A stretch of DNA of 64,000 nucleotides. Origin: an archaeon. GTDB taxonomy: Archaea; Methanobacteriota_B; Thermococci; Methanofastidiosales; NM3. The position numbers and the translations under genes are program-made. The notes beneath the pieces were generated by a model. That model did no database searches. It was not told where the DNA came from and worked only from the letters and a program-made list of their open reading frames with translations. This document shows positions 26,601-35,376 of the stretch, piece by piece (positions within the stretch are counted from its first letter, which is position 1; every line of letters starts with the position of its first letter). The DNA is taken from positions 19,855-83,854 of the forward strand of contig RXIG01000004.1 of NCBI GenBank assembly GCA_004212155.1, given 5' to 3'.

Positions 26601-26788
26601 GGGAGACAGACGACGGGGGCGAGACCATTACACAGATCATATCGGAGATGAACTTCCTGCTCGAACGCCGCGCTGAACTCCTTGCACAGGGGGATGAAGT
26701 ACAGGCGGCCCAGCTGCTCGAGGACTTCTTTGACCTCTACAATCAGCTCGAGCAGTTGATCGGGGAGTTGGAGCCAACCGATCAATAA
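23645..26788 (+). CDS. UPF0182 family large membrane protein
   Basis: A 1047-residue protein of the UPF0182 family, function unknown. The first 320 residues contain about seven transmembrane helices (TVFTLFIIVGSLLAIGF, FLFIFGGLTVFLVL and so on). A large external domain of more than 600 residues follows, with family-typical segments such as LWLRPQHRQDPLNINADIIEKELALNAF, VYTHSIGYIG and SKIPLVKAPYVRPILKILI. Near the C-terminus is a glutamine-rich helical region, as in other members. Start: the ATG at 23645 is six bases after AGGTG; a GTG at 23636 is less likely. The 3' end overlaps msrA by seven bases. Confidence 0.9.
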   Translation: MRNTVTVFTLFIIVGSLLAIGFESGFVSSQISGEGYYSSGVNHFQSLFSNVLFLFIFGGLTVFLVLMRKKESLIGKVFGKIPRGQELADTETALYIPLAVFAVLTILSAWNLWGTLNWSWDLPSKYFGTFYWTGISLAIVGGLIRSAIVFIPLTSRRSILYTLLKGGIGQREQPVPFEAPWKFFIPWTILKFALGIWLFSDMMLGLWFVGGNGITLFTHDTHAIYSELLIIGPSLAGAITYRLFIYVLHNLMSLGQSFNTLFTYGTTDESGYGPIVGRFMRVLSVALLFWAINSLFGITGQFESLVGPYRHDLFAYMVEVGAGITLFTLGGLFLSSDRKRMLIRTISSGALAVFLLAFVFYYSPDTRVTSGFFVGIIVPAVIFALWYLFLQERVQERLTSSFSASDEDTNRLRVYSTVMIVVVIMFVSLVAGSVGSNLWLRPQHRQDPLNINADIIEKELALNAFSSGLDFEEIFWDFAQEDTVASVGDIDSLISQNQDTFDIVRLWDRERIVTRVRPTVGVKYLEMGDTDVIRLTEDGPLRQYWFTPKNLNLEEILAGSENAWYNEHKVYTHSIGYIGIEALSGSFVNWPWLNNNIYFGEGEYRGFIYDYEDNEIEGNYTGSTVRPSLPIRDVFVQEFPRLFRGETVAYMNIFKMAGELFPYLKIDSDPYIVIDDTDTVWYSMDAGVNIATSKIPLVKAPYVRPILKILINTETGEYDIYYVENSNDEIVLPLIRSVYGDEIKPLEESPAWYKRQLRYPEIFMTSQVEIMNTYHVNSSSYLPDVEEITTLARLQTYVNEKDFFEIPKGEDLRHVLQTFFGKKEFVSMIAVEFSGRQILNIPGLWVMKNSYDEYGTMTLIRVPSSAQEELRVIGTSVVPDALNADEEISFWKRTQEDRDQGNMIIYRIGERLYYFVPFYTGMNKTVTLQKVACVRAHTGSQQESINVGFADSPEAAFRNLQLELLASRISGRNIGTYQEAIKVISGETDDGGETITQIISEMNFLLERRAELLAQGDEVQAAQLLEDFFDLYNQLEQLIGELEPTDQ

Positions 26789-27249
26789 CTGCAGCTGCCC
26801 GGGCGCTTCCTGAGATAATGCTGATGATAGTCCTCTGCAGGATAGAACGGGCCAGCGGCAACGATCTCAGTAACGACTCGTTTCGAGTAGCGCCCTGTCT
26901 TTTCAAGCGCGTGCTTGGAATCAAGGGCCTTTTTTCTTTGCGTATCGTTATGGTAAAAGATCGCTGAACGATACTGCGACCCAACGTCCGGGCCTTGACG
27001 ATTTAATGTCGTGGGGTCATGAATGCGCCAGAATATATCTAATAATTCATCATAGCTCACGATAGAAGGGTCGTAAGTGGCCTCAACAGCCTCTGCATGG
27101 CCCGTTCTTCCGCTACAAACATCCTTGTATGTCGGATCGGTGGTCATACCGCCCGTATAGCCTGCAAGCGTTCGGACAACGCCAGATATCTCGTCAAACG
27201 CCGCCTGGACGCCCCAAAAGCATCCGGCGGCAAACGTAGCCTTCTCCAT
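26782..27249 (-). CDS. msrA: Peptide methionine-S-sulfoxide reductase A
   Basis: A 155-residue reductase of methionine-S-sulfoxide in proteins. It has the catalytic Cys in AAGCFWGVQ, GYTGG, GHAEAVEATYDP, and the recycling region AEDYHQHYLRKRPGSCSY with a C-terminal cysteine. It is complete but compact, as in many prokaryotes, and is a cytoplasmic oxidative-repair enzyme. A TTATTAATAT element near 27266-27277 lies about 22 bp before the ATG, suggesting a nearly leaderless message. The 3' end overlaps the UPF0182 gene by seven bases. Confidence 0.95.
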   Translation of the reverse strand: MEKATFAAGCFWGVQAAFDEISGVVRTLAGYTGGMTTDPTYKDVCSGRTGHAEAVEATYDPSIVSYDELLDIFWRIHDPTTLNRQGPDVGSQYRSAIFYHNDTQRKKALDSKHALEKTGRYSKRVVTEIVAAGPFYPAEDYHQHYLRKRPGSCSY

Positions 27250-27286
27250 GGTGCTTATATGGGCAGCATATTAATAATGGTGTGGT

Positions 27287-29296
27287 CTAGCGGACCTTGG
27301 CACCGGGTTCAATGTCAGATTCGACGGTAAGGAGACTTACCGAATCACCTTTCTCCGCCGCAAGCAGCATCCCCTGGCTTTCTATACCAAAGAGCTTGGC
27401 CGGTTCGAGATTTGCAATCATGACTATCTTCTTTCCCTGTATGCTCTCAGGTGCATAGAACTCAGCAAGGCCTGCCACGAGCTGGCGTTTCTCATCGCCT
27501 ATGTCAACGATGAGCTTGAGGAGCTTTTTTGACCCCTCAACGCGCTCGGCAGACTCCACGTATCCTACCCTGAAATCACATTTCGCAAAATCATCATATT
27601 GTATCATTGAAGATTCCTCCTTCTTTTGCGCCTGCTTCTTACCACTATACCTCGTCTTCAAGGAACTGATGGTCTTGTCCTCAAGCTTCTTGAACAGCAT
27701 CACAGGTGATGCTATGCGCTCACCGCCAGAAAACATGGGTCGTCGCGCCTGGTCCCATGGCGACGTGTGTACATCGCCTTGCGCCTTGAGCATGTTCCAG
27801 ACCTTCTCGGCCGTTTCTGGGAGGTATGGTTCCATGGCTATGGCCATCGTTGCGCACAGGTTGAGCGCGGTCTTGATCGTATGCGGCCGTCGAGATTCGT
27901 TCTTCCATGGTTCGTCTTCCTGGAAGAACTGATTGCCCATCCTGGCAAGTTTCATCAACAACTTCAGGCCGGACTTCAGGCGGGCCGAGCCGATGTCAGA
28001 CGCCATCTGGTCAATGGTTGCACCCACCTCCTGGTAGAACGCTGTGTCACGCTCCTCATCGTCAACGTCCGGAACGACGCCACCGTAGTATTTGTTGACA
28101 AAGGTCAAAGCGCGGTAGATGAAGTTGCCCAGATTGCCGACGAGTTCCTCGTTGTTGCGTTTCTGGAAGTCCTCCCAGGTAAAGTCGACATCTGACTTTT
28201 CGGGGCGATTTATGTAGATGTAGTATCTCCATACGTCCACTGGTATTGACGTATCTATGACGTCGTTTCCGAAGATGCCCCTGCCGCGGGATTTGGAGAA
28301 CGCACCGCCTTCGTAGTTGAGGTATTCTGTGCTTGACAGCTGATGGACAAGTATGTAGCCATCATCGGCTGCCATGAGCGTTGCAGGAAACATGATGGTA
28401 TGGAACGGTACGTTGTCTTTTCCCATGAACTGGTAGAGGTCAACGTCTGGGTCTTTCCACCATCGTTTCCAGTCGTCATTGGTGCGGGCCGCATAATCCG
28501 CAGTGATGGAGATATAACCGATACATGCATCAAACCATACATAAAAAACCTTGTTGTCCCATCCTTCGAGCGGAACCTTCACCCCCCATTGGAGGTCTCT
28601 GGTGATGCATCGCGGCTCAAGCCCTTCATGGATCCAACCTAGTGAGAAGTTGCGCGCATTTGCAGACCAGTTCCTCTTGCCCGTAATCCATGGCTCGAGC
28701 TTGTCTGAGAGCTTGGGAAGGTCGAGGAAAAGGTGCCGAGAGGTACGGATCGTTGCCGCAGACCCGCATATCGTACAGCACGGATCTATGAGCTCCTTTG
28801 CATCAAGAACCTTGCTGCAGTCCTCGCACTGGTCGCCTCGTGCGTTGTTGGATCCACAGTGTGGACACGTTCCCTCGACGAAGCGATCGGCTAGGAACTT
28901 CTCACATTTTGGACAGTATGTCTGTTCAAGGTCCTTTTCAAAGATGTATCCGTTGTTATATGCCTTGAGGAACAGGTCTTGCGTTATTTCATGGTGGTAG
29001 TGTGTCGACGTCCGTCCAAAGTAGTCAAACGAGATATTGAACCATTCATATATCTCCTTGTGCTTCTTGTAGTACTTGTCGCATATCTCTTGCGGGCTGA
29101 GCCCTTCCTTGAGGGCTATGGACTCCGTTGTCGTCCCATGCTCGTCTGTTCCACAGACATAGAGCACCTCGTTTTGAGTGTGTCGCTGATAGCGAGCGAA
29201 GACATCGGCCGAGAGCACTTGTATGATGTTACCCAAATGGGGTATGTTGTTAACGTACGGCAATGCACACGTGATTAGGATCTTTTTCTTGGTCAT
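27287..29296 (-). CDS. metG: Methionyl-tRNA synthetase with fused C-terminal tRNA-binding domain
   Basis: Class I synthetase charging tRNA-Met, 669 residues from the ATG at 29296. It has the HIGH-type motif PHLGN near residue 20 and a zinc-knuckle insertion with four CxxC pairs (CPKC, CPHC, CEDC, CTIC) between residues 130 and 180. The KMSKS equivalent is FSKSRG near 334. From about residue 564 there is an OB-fold tRNA-binding domain (FRVGYVESAERVEGSKKLL). In some archaea this domain is a separate protein; here it is fused. Start: AGAGGTG five bases upstream selects the ATG; the frame extends 13 codons further but without that context. The promoter region is shared with the divergent deaminase gene. 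Confidence 0.96.
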   Translation of the reverse strand: MTKKKILITCALPYVNNIPHLGNIIQVLSADVFARYQRHTQNEVLYVCGTDEHGTTTESIALKEGLSPQEICDKYYKKHKEIYEWFNISFDYFGRTSTHYHHEITQDLFLKAYNNGYIFEKDLEQTYCPKCEKFLADRFVEGTCPHCGSNNARGDQCEDCSKVLDAKELIDPCCTICGSAATIRTSRHLFLDLPKLSDKLEPWITGKRNWSANARNFSLGWIHEGLEPRCITRDLQWGVKVPLEGWDNKVFYVWFDACIGYISITADYAARTNDDWKRWWKDPDVDLYQFMGKDNVPFHTIMFPATLMAADDGYILVHQLSSTEYLNYEGGAFSKSRGRGIFGNDVIDTSIPVDVWRYYIYINRPEKSDVDFTWEDFQKRNNEELVGNLGNFIYRALTFVNKYYGGVVPDVDDEERDTAFYQEVGATIDQMASDIGSARLKSGLKLLMKLARMGNQFFQEDEPWKNESRRPHTIKTALNLCATMAIAMEPYLPETAEKVWNMLKAQGDVHTSPWDQARRPMFSGGERIASPVMLFKKLEDKTISSLKTRYSGKKQAQKKEESSMIQYDDFAKCDFRVGYVESAERVEGSKKLLKLIVDIGDEKRQLVAGLAEFYAPESIQGKKIVMIANLEPAKLFGIESQGMLLAAEKGDSVSLLTVESDIEPGAKVR

Positions 29297-29340
29297 TGTC
29301 ACACCTCTACCACGTAGAAACGATATCACCCACATGCGAA

Positions 29341-29354
29341 GTTATATTTAAATA
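29341..29354. promoter_or_regulatory. Shared TATA region of metG and the MTA/SAH deaminase gene
   Basis: The nearly symmetric ATATTTAAAT lies between divergent start codons at 29296 and 29386. It is about 51 and 38 bp from them and readable as a TATA box in both directions. Confidence 0.45.
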
Positions 29355-29385
29355 GTTTCGGTTTTAGTAGGGGGTTAGTGATGGC

Positions 29386-30642
29386 ATGCTGATACAAGGA
29401 GGACTCGTCTATACAAACGGTGCGTTTGTCAAACGCGACATAGAGATCGAAGGGGGCGTTATACGTTCATTGGGCACAGGCCTTGAGGGTAATGACGTCT
29501 TTGACGCCCGAGGCTTTGTGATCGTGCCTGGATTCGTCAATGCCCATACACACCTTTCAATGTCGCTTCTTCGGGGAGCAGGCGACGACATGCCACTGCA
29601 TTCATGGCTCAATGACCGCATCTGGCCCCTTGAGGCATCGCTTTCCTACGATGACTGTTACTGGGGGTCGCTTTTCGGTATAGTGGAGATGCTCAAGACG
29701 GGCACGACGTGCTTCAACGACATGTACTTCCACATGGATGCCACAACCCGTGCGGTGAGGGAAACGGGGATACGTGCCGCGATCACGCATGCGGTGATAG
29801 ACCTCGGTGACGAGAAGAAGGCGCAAACCGAGCTTCAGGAGTCGTCCAGGATACACCGCATGTGTAGGGACGAAAAACGTATCTCATACATGATGGGCCC
29901 TCATGCGCCGTACACATGTTCTGAGGCGTTCCTTTTACAGATCAAGGAATATGCGCGCGCCCATGGCATCAAGACCCATATACACCTCTCCGAGACAAGA
30001 AAAGAGGTCGAGGACATGGAACAGGAGCGCAGTGTGACACCGGTAGGGTATCTCGATTCCCTTTCGTTCCTCGATGAGGATACTATCTGTGCTCATGGCG
30101 TCCATTTAACGCCCGAAGACATCAAGCTCATCTCTTCTCGCGGATGCAGCATCGTGCATTGCCCCCAGTCGAATCTCAAGCTCTCTTCCGGCATCGCGCC
30201 GCTGCCACAGCTGCTTGACGCCCCGATCGACATTGCACTCGGCACCGATGGTGCCGCTTCGAACAATAGCCTCAACATGATCCAGGAAACAAAGTGCATG
30301 GCGCTCATACACAAGTTGCAGGGCGCAACAGAGGTGCCCGCATCGACAGCATTTTCCATTGCGACACGGGGCGGTGGCAAGGCGCTCGGACTGCCAGTGG
30401 GCGAGCTCACACCCGGTTATAATGCTGATATGGTGTTCATTGATGCATCGCATTTTTCCATGCGACCATCCCATTCCTTGATTTCCAATCTTGTCTACTC
30501 CCTGCAGGAAGAGGCCATCCGTCATGTCATGGTGGATGGAACGTTCGTGCTCAGGGATCGGGAACTTACCATGGTCGACGAGACGTCGATAATCGAGAAG
30601 GCATGCGAACATGCCAATGCCCTCGTGGAGCTGATAGAATGA
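29386..30642 (+). CDS. 5-methylthioadenosine/S-adenosylhomocysteine deaminase
   Basis: A 418-residue amidohydrolase. Metal ligands are visible in VNAHTHLSMSLLRG, HIHLSETRKEVE, CAHGVHL and GTDGAASNNSLNM, the pattern of the MtaD/DadD family. These enzymes deaminate methylthioadenosine, SAH, 5'-deoxyadenosine and adenosine to the inosine forms. In methanogens and relatives this replaces direct cleavage. The predicted 6-oxopurine phosphorylase at 41.0 kb would take the product. A GGGGG tract precedes the start. An ATG at 29381 opens a frame that stops after three codons, so 29386 is used. surE overlaps its end by four bases (ATGA). Confidence 0.88.
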   Translation: MLIQGGLVYTNGAFVKRDIEIEGGVIRSLGTGLEGNDVFDARGFVIVPGFVNAHTHLSMSLLRGAGDDMPLHSWLNDRIWPLEASLSYDDCYWGSLFGIVEMLKTGTTCFNDMYFHMDATTRAVRETGIRAAITHAVIDLGDEKKAQTELQESSRIHRMCRDEKRISYMMGPHAPYTCSEAFLLQIKEYARAHGIKTHIHLSETRKEVEDMEQERSVTPVGYLDSLSFLDEDTICAHGVHLTPEDIKLISSRGCSIVHCPQSNLKLSSGIAPLPQLLDAPIDIALGTDGAASNNSLNMIQETKCMALIHKLQGATEVPASTAFSIATRGGGKALGLPVGELTPGYNADMVFIDASHFSMRPSHSLISNLVYSLQEEAIRHVMVDGTFVLRDRELTMVDETSIIEKACEHANALVELIE

Positions 30643-31367
30643 AGATCCTCGTGACAAACGACGACGGGGTCCATAGCCCCGCTCTTGTCTATCTTCGTGA
30701 CGAACTTGAACAGTTCGGCGACGTCACCATCGTCGCCCCGGAACGCGAGGCATCGGCCTCGTCACATGCAATCACCGTGCACCACCCATTGCGCCTCTAC
30801 GAGTGTACGCTCTTTGATGGGTCGCGCGGATGGGCCGTATCAGGGACACCCGCCGACAGCGTCGTGCTTGGCATCTTGAAGTTTGGAACGCCCGATCTCA
30901 TCATATCAGGCATCAATCCCGGCGCAAACCTCGGCGACGACGTAACATACTCTGGGACGGTGGGTGCCGCATTCGAGGCAGCTCTCTATGATATCAACGC
31001 CATTGCAGTCTCGGTCATCGATGTCGAGGAACCGGACTACGCAGAGGCCGCACGTCAGACCGCCGATGTCGTACGCATGAGCGAACAGCTTCCTAACCCA
31101 TTCCTTCTCAACGTGAACATACCGCCACATCACAACGGCAAGCGCCGTATCACCACGCTTGGACGGCGGCTATGGTCAAACAATGTCCAAGAGCGCATCG
31201 ACCCGCGCAACAAACCGTATTATTGGATATCGGGCGAGCCAAAGGAGACCTATGATGAGGGCACCGACATCCACGCCACCAATCACGGCTTCATATCGGT
31301 GACGCCCCTGAAGCTCGACCTTACGGACTCGTCGATGATCGAACGTCTCAGGGCATTGCTCGAATGA
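30639..31367 (+). CDS. surE: 5'-nucleotidase SurE
   Basis: A 242-residue metal-dependent phosphatase of nucleoside 5'- and 3'-monophosphates. The signature ILVTNDDGVHSP at the N-terminus carries the metal-binding Asp pair. Also present are APEREASASSHAIT, SGTPADSV and ISGINPGANLGDDVTYSGTVGAA, all diagnostic. The ATG at 30639 overlaps the deaminase stop, so the two are translationally coupled. A nucleotidase beside a nucleoside deaminase fits a purine-recycling unit. The frame opens 12 codons earlier, inside the deaminase gene, but those codons are not part of the protein. Confidence 0.95.
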   Translation: MKILVTNDDGVHSPALVYLRDELEQFGDVTIVAPEREASASSHAITVHHPLRLYECTLFDGSRGWAVSGTPADSVVLGILKFGTPDLIISGINPGANLGDDVTYSGTVGAAFEAALYDINAIAVSVIDVEEPDYAEAARQTADVVRMSEQLPNPFLLNVNIPPHHNGKRRITTLGRRLWSNNVQERIDPRNKPYYWISGEPKETYDEGTDIHATNHGFISVTPLKLDLTDSSMIERLRALLE

Positions 31368-31445
31368 ATGCACCATTCATCCTACCGGGCCGGCAAAACC
31401 AAAAAGCTTATAATCTATGAATAGATGCACAAGATAGGTGTTTTC

Positions 31446-32714
31446 ATGCTTGATATCCGCCTTTTTAGAGAATCACCTGAAGTTGTCATACAAAATCTTA
31501 CGAAGCGCGGCATGGACACGTCAAAGGTCCAGGAGATAATCGACCTCGACAAGCTGCGCCGCGAGAAGATCACTTCCGTGAACACGCTCAAAAAGGAGCG
31601 TAACGACGTTGCAATACGCATCAGGGATCTCAAATCCGAAGGCAAGGAGATACAGGACGAGATCGACAGGATGCGTACGATAAACGACGATATCGACCGC
31701 CTCGACCAGGAGATACAACATGTCGAGTCCTCTCTTGACACGTTGCTGATGCGCATGCCAAACATTCTTCACGAATCGGTGCCCGTGGGTGAGGAGAACG
31801 TGACGATGCGCGAATGGGGCAAGCGCGATCATCTGGGATTCCCTGCCAAGGGACATACCGAGGTGCTCCAGGCACTGGGGAAGGTCGACATCGAACGTGC
31901 AGCGAAGATCGCTGGATCGCGATTTTACTTTCTAAAAGACGAACTCGTCATGCTCGACTACGCGCTGATGCGGTTCTCTCTCGACTACATGGCTGAGCAT
32001 GGCTATACGCTGATCGAGCCCCCGTATATGATGAAGCGCCTCCCTTACGAGGGCGTGACGGACCTTGGTGACTTTGGCGATGTCATGTACAAGGTGGAGG
32101 ATGAGGACCTCTATCTCATTGCAACTTCCGAACATCCAATGGCCGCAATGTACATGGACGAGATATTCGAAAGTGACGACTTGCCGCTCAAGATGGCTGG
32201 CATAAGCCCATGTTTCAGGAAGGAGGCCGGCAGCCATGGAAAGGACACAAAGGGCATCTTTCGCGTTCATCAGTTCAACAAGGTCGAACAGTTCATCTTC
32301 TGCCGGCCCGATGAATCGTGGAACTACCTCGAAGAGCTTATCGGCAACGCGGAGGATCTCTACCGGCGCCTGGAGATACCTTATCGTATCGTGAACATAT
32401 GCACGGGCGACATTGGCACGGTGGCAGCGAAGAAGTACGACCTCGAGGCATGGATGCCGGCCCAATGCACATACCGCGAGCTCGTTTCATGCTCCAACTG
32501 CACAGACTACCAGGCGCGAAGGCTCAATGTACGCTATCGCACAAAGGACGGGAACGTGATGTGCCATACGCTCAACTCCACTGCGATTGCCACGACGCGT
32601 ACCCTCGTTGCACTCGTTGAGAACTACCAGAACGAGGATGGTTCAATCACCATACCGCAGGTATTGCGCCCATATGTGGGCAACAGGAAAGAGATCTGCG
32701 TGGGCGAGTCGTAA
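31446..32714 (+). CDS. serS: Seryl-tRNA synthetase, common (bacterial/eukaryal) type
   Basis: A 422-residue class II synthetase. The N-terminal 110 residues form the long antiparallel coiled coil that grips the tRNA-Ser variable arm (LRREKITSVNTLKKERNDV). The catalytic core has motif 2, FRKEAGSHGKDTKGIFRVHQF, and motif 3 near the C-terminus (TRTLVALVENYQNEDGSITIPQVLRPYV). This is the common SerRS, not the rare methanogen form. Start: AGGTG five bases before 31446 selects MLDIRLFRESPE, the family's usual beginning. A TATA-like GCTTATAATC at 31404-31413 precedes it. The next gene starts immediately after its stop codon. Confidence 0.95.
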   Translation: MLDIRLFRESPEVVIQNLTKRGMDTSKVQEIIDLDKLRREKITSVNTLKKERNDVAIRIRDLKSEGKEIQDEIDRMRTINDDIDRLDQEIQHVESSLDTLLMRMPNILHESVPVGEENVTMREWGKRDHLGFPAKGHTEVLQALGKVDIERAAKIAGSRFYFLKDELVMLDYALMRFSLDYMAEHGYTLIEPPYMMKRLPYEGVTDLGDFGDVMYKVEDEDLYLIATSEHPMAAMYMDEIFESDDLPLKMAGISPCFRKEAGSHGKDTKGIFRVHQFNKVEQFIFCRPDESWNYLEELIGNAEDLYRRLEIPYRIVNICTGDIGTVAAKKYDLEAWMPAQCTYRELVSCSNCTDYQARRLNVRYRTKDGNVMCHTLNSTAIATTRTLVALVENYQNEDGSITIPQVLRPYVGNRKEICVGES

Positions 32715-33590
32715 ATGTATGGTGGCCACATCACCGACAATCATATGCACATCGACCCGCTCCACGGAATTGGCATCGATGCAGTGAGACAGTTCGTGCG
32801 CGCAGGCGGCACCCACCTCATACTCGTCGGTAAGACCGCATGGGACTGGGATATTGATGCCACCACTGTCGATGACTTCAGAAATGCGTATCTTCGTACC
32901 ATCGAGCTCGCCGGACGAATCAACGAATCGACCGAGGCGACGGCATATCCCGTAGTGGGCTACCATCCTTCCGAGTTCGTACGGTTGGCTGACGCTCACG
33001 GGATAGCGTATGCATACGAGGTGGGCATCGAACTCATCGATATCTGGGAATCGCTCTATGAAGATGACCTCATCGTTGGCATCGGCGAAGTTGGCCGCCC
33101 TCACTTCGATGTGCCATGCGATGTGCTCGACGCTGCCAACGATTTGTTATTTGAATACTTGAAGACAGCCTTACGCATGGATTGTCCCCTACAGCTGCAT
33201 ACCGAGCACTTCACGGCAGCGTCGTTCGAGAAGCTAGGAGAGCTAGTGAAAAAAGCAGGTTCTCCACGCAAGGTGATCAAACATTTCAGTCCCCCCCTGC
33301 CCGATATTGCACTGGACAATGGTGTGACTGCATCGATCGTTGCTTCAAGGGATGCCATCAGGGATGCGCTTGCTCGCTCGAAGACATTTTTCATGGAGAC
33401 GGACTACATCGATGATGCGTCGCGCCCCGGTGCGGTGCTTGGCCCCAAGACGGTGCCGCGAAGAACCCTCCATCTTCTTGAGCAACAGGCGATGTCAGAA
33501 GAGGACGCGCACCATATACACGAGGATCTCGTCTCAAAAACATATGGTGTCGATATGGACACCAAACCTGTCTACGAAAATGTTAAGTAA
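32715..33590 (+). CDS. TatD-related metal-dependent hydrolase (archaeal COG1831 type)
   Basis: A 291-residue TIM-barrel hydrolase. DNHMHIDP supplies the first metal His pair; VGYHPSE, GIGEVGRPHFD, QLHTEH, IKHFS and METDYIDD follow the TatD order of ligands. The archaeal branch is annotated as a predicted hydrolase related to TatD nucleases; its substrate is unknown. The ATG directly follows the TAA of serS with no spacer, so translation is probably coupled. Confidence 0.82.
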   Translation: MYGGHITDNHMHIDPLHGIGIDAVRQFVRAGGTHLILVGKTAWDWDIDATTVDDFRNAYLRTIELAGRINESTEATAYPVVGYHPSEFVRLADAHGIAYAYEVGIELIDIWESLYEDDLIVGIGEVGRPHFDVPCDVLDAANDLLFEYLKTALRMDCPLQLHTEHFTAASFEKLGELVKKAGSPRKVIKHFSPPLPDIALDNGVTASIVASRDAIRDALARSKTFFMETDYIDDASRPGAVLGPKTVPRRTLHLLEQQAMSEEDAHHIHEDLVSKTYGVDMDTKPVYENVK

Positions 33591-33618
33591 TCAACGATGA
33601 GATTATGGGTGTGATAGT

Positions 33619-34347
33619 GTGGCAGCGCGAAAATTGAGGGTAAAGGACGTGGTGTATGGTTCCATTCTCCCCCGGGAGCGTGGCACGCCCAGGATTCGCA
33701 CCAATTTTGGTGAACACGAGGAAGTGCGTCTATGCGGCACCGTGCTCAATACGTTCATCAATGACGAAGGCACATATGGGAATCTCGTGATCGACGATGG
33801 ATCCGCTAGCATCGTAGCGAAGTTCTGGCGCGGCGATGTTAATCGTGTTAAGGAAACCGCTCTCGGGGACATCCTCGATGTCGTCGCCACCGTCGGCGAG
33901 TACAACAACGAGATCTACGTACAACCATCCTCGATTTTCACTACAGACCTTCATGCATGGATCTATTTTCAGCTCAGCGTCGCATCCGAGATACGACGTC
34001 TCGACGAGCAAGGGAATTGGAAACGCGTCGAGGAGCGTTCATCGGATGAGGGCCCATCATCGTTTGACCAGTATCAGGACACACAAGACCAGCGGCAGTG
34101 GTCAAACGAGACATCCAGTGCATCGTCGACAGGCGAGGAGGTTGACTCGTTTGAGGAGGATACCATTATCTTTGACGACGACGAGATCACGCGCACTGTC
34201 CTTGAATCCCTTGGCGAGGAGGGTAGCACCAAGGACGAGATCGTCGAGAAGACCGATTTGGATGACATCGACGTCATGCTCGCGCTACGGGAACTGATGG
34301 AGTCCGGCGATATCTTCGAGGTCGACGGCACCTACAAGAAGCTTTGA
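33619..34347 (+). CDS. RPA-like single-stranded DNA-binding protein with C-terminal winged helix
   Basis: A 242-residue protein. Residues about 30-115 form an OB fold (EVRLCGTVLNTFINDEGTYGNLVIDDGSASIVAKFW...GDILDVVATVGEYNNEIYVQPSSI). A low-complexity acidic, Ser- and Gln-rich linker follows. The last 60 residues form a winged helix (TRTVLESLGEEGSTKDEIVEKTDLDDIDVMLALREL). This OB-linker-wHTH layout is that of the RPA32-type subunit, which binds single-stranded DNA and recruits repair partners. It could be an RPA-associated protein rather than the subunit itself. It starts with GTG after a GGGTG site and overlaps trmY by 16 bases at the 3' end. Confidence 0.75.
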   Translation: MAARKLRVKDVVYGSILPRERGTPRIRTNFGEHEEVRLCGTVLNTFINDEGTYGNLVIDDGSASIVAKFWRGDVNRVKETALGDILDVVATVGEYNNEIYVQPSSIFTTDLHAWIYFQLSVASEIRRLDEQGNWKRVEERSSDEGPSSFDQYQDTQDQRQWSNETSSASSTGEEVDSFEEDTIIFDDDEITRTVLESLGEEGSTKDEIVEKTDLDDIDVMLALRELMESGDIFEVDGTYKKL

Positions 34348-34928
34348 CCATTGACATCCCTGTCTATGCGATTGAGCAAGAGCACGATGCAGTGTGAAGC
34401 ATGGAGTACTCGTGGAGAGACGGAGACGCGTAGCGGTGCATCATGTAGCAACTTCTCTTCTTCCGGTTCGAATCCTATATGGTCGCCGAGCACGAAGCAG
34501 GGGTCTGATGGAAGCGTGCAGCTGGGCATATCATCTCCATTTTCGTCAAGGACAACAAGCCGTTCCATGTTCTCCCCCACGATGTCCTTGAACGACGCAT
34601 CGGAGACATAGATGCCAGGCGTTGATTCGACCTCCCTCCCAGGTTCGTATGCACGTAATGCCTTTTGTAGTAATATGGCGGTGCTTCGCTCGTCTGGCGA
34701 GAGGTACCGTACCTTATCGCCTTTAACGCGGATGGTGCGGGGCGGCGTAGGGGGGCCTTCGAGGCACAAAATGACTTCTACATCAGTACGTATGTCATGA
34801 GAGAGCAAGAGTGAGGAGGTAAGGCATCGGCACATCACATCCATCCTTCCACCAGAGCCCGGCAGGTCTTTGAGTAGGAAGTCGGGGCTCGAGTGCGCTT
34901 TGTTCCCCTTGATGACGATCGTTATCAT
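34332..34928 (-). CDS. trmY: tRNA (pseudouridine-54 N1)-methyltransferase
   Basis: A 198-residue SPOUT-class methyltransferase that makes N1-methylpseudouridine at position 54 of archaeal tRNAs. The N-terminal signature FLLKDLPGSGGRMDVMCRCLTSSLLLSHDIR is nearly diagnostic. The SAM-binding knot is represented by FVLGDHIGFEPEEEKLL and the C-terminal VLHASHCIVLLLNRID. The 3' end overlaps the opposite RPA-like gene by 16 bases. An AT-rich ATAATAAC at 34946-34953 lies about 22 bp before the ATG and may be its TATA box. Confidence 0.93.
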   Translation of the reverse strand: MITIVIKGNKAHSSPDFLLKDLPGSGGRMDVMCRCLTSSLLLSHDIRTDVEVILCLEGPPTPPRTIRVKGDKVRYLSPDERSTAILLQKALRAYEPGREVESTPGIYVSDASFKDIVGENMERLVVLDENGDDMPSCTLPSDPCFVLGDHIGFEPEEEKLLHDAPLRVSVSPRVLHASHCIVLLLNRIDRDVNGQSFL

Positions 34929-35060
34929 GGTATGATTTTTTCCCCGATGTTATTATTTTTTTGCATTGCGATACAGTCTCGAGGCTTTGCACATAACGCC
35001 GTATCTTTTCATGTGCATTCGTACGCAGCGCCAAGCGGCATGCGCACCTGATGCTTGCTG

Positions 35061-35104
35061 GCATCCTCCATCCCCCTTCAAGCGCATGGGGGAATGCTTT
35101 TTTT
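35061..35104 (+). terminator. Terminator-like hairpin with T tract, no known upstream gene
   Basis: CCCCC (35072-35076) pairs with GGGGG (35088-35092), with outer GCAT/ATGC ends (35061-35064, 35094-35097), followed by seven T at 35098-35104. The gap 34929-35398 (470 bp) is unusually G+C rich. It also has CCTGCGG/CCGCAGG at 35171-35177 and 35199-35205. Two short overlapping frames at 35051-35297 resemble no known protein. It may hold a small RNA; nothing else is recognised except the nadM promoter. Confidence 0.35.
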
Positions 35105-35367
35105 CTGTATGTTGTATGTTACGTTCACGTTAGCGTTGTCAACACTGCCGTCCCCGGCGACAAACAGTCCCCTGCGGACGCACATCCCGCAACGCCACCC
35201 GCAGGTGCGATACGCGTACACGACAGTTACTGGGATAAGAACACATATAGTGGATATGCAAGGAATAGTCTATAACAATTGGGGAAAAGGGCCATAGCTT
35301 CATGTTTGGCCTGTTGGGCCTTAATGTTCAAGTTATCTTTATGTGCAAAGCCCAGTCTCGAACAACG

Positions 35368-35376
35368 TTTATAAAA
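35368..35376 (+). promoter_or_regulatory. TATA box of nadM
   Basis: TTTATAAAA is centred about 27 bp before the ATG at 35399, the spacing of a leaderless gene. This supports that ATG over the one at 35393. Confidence 0.55.

Noticed and set aside
35051..35297. Two overlapping frames of 74 and 80 codons; one has a hydrophobic start like a signal peptide
   Set aside because: They overlap each other, begin inside a terminator-like hairpin, lack ribosome sites, and match nothing known.
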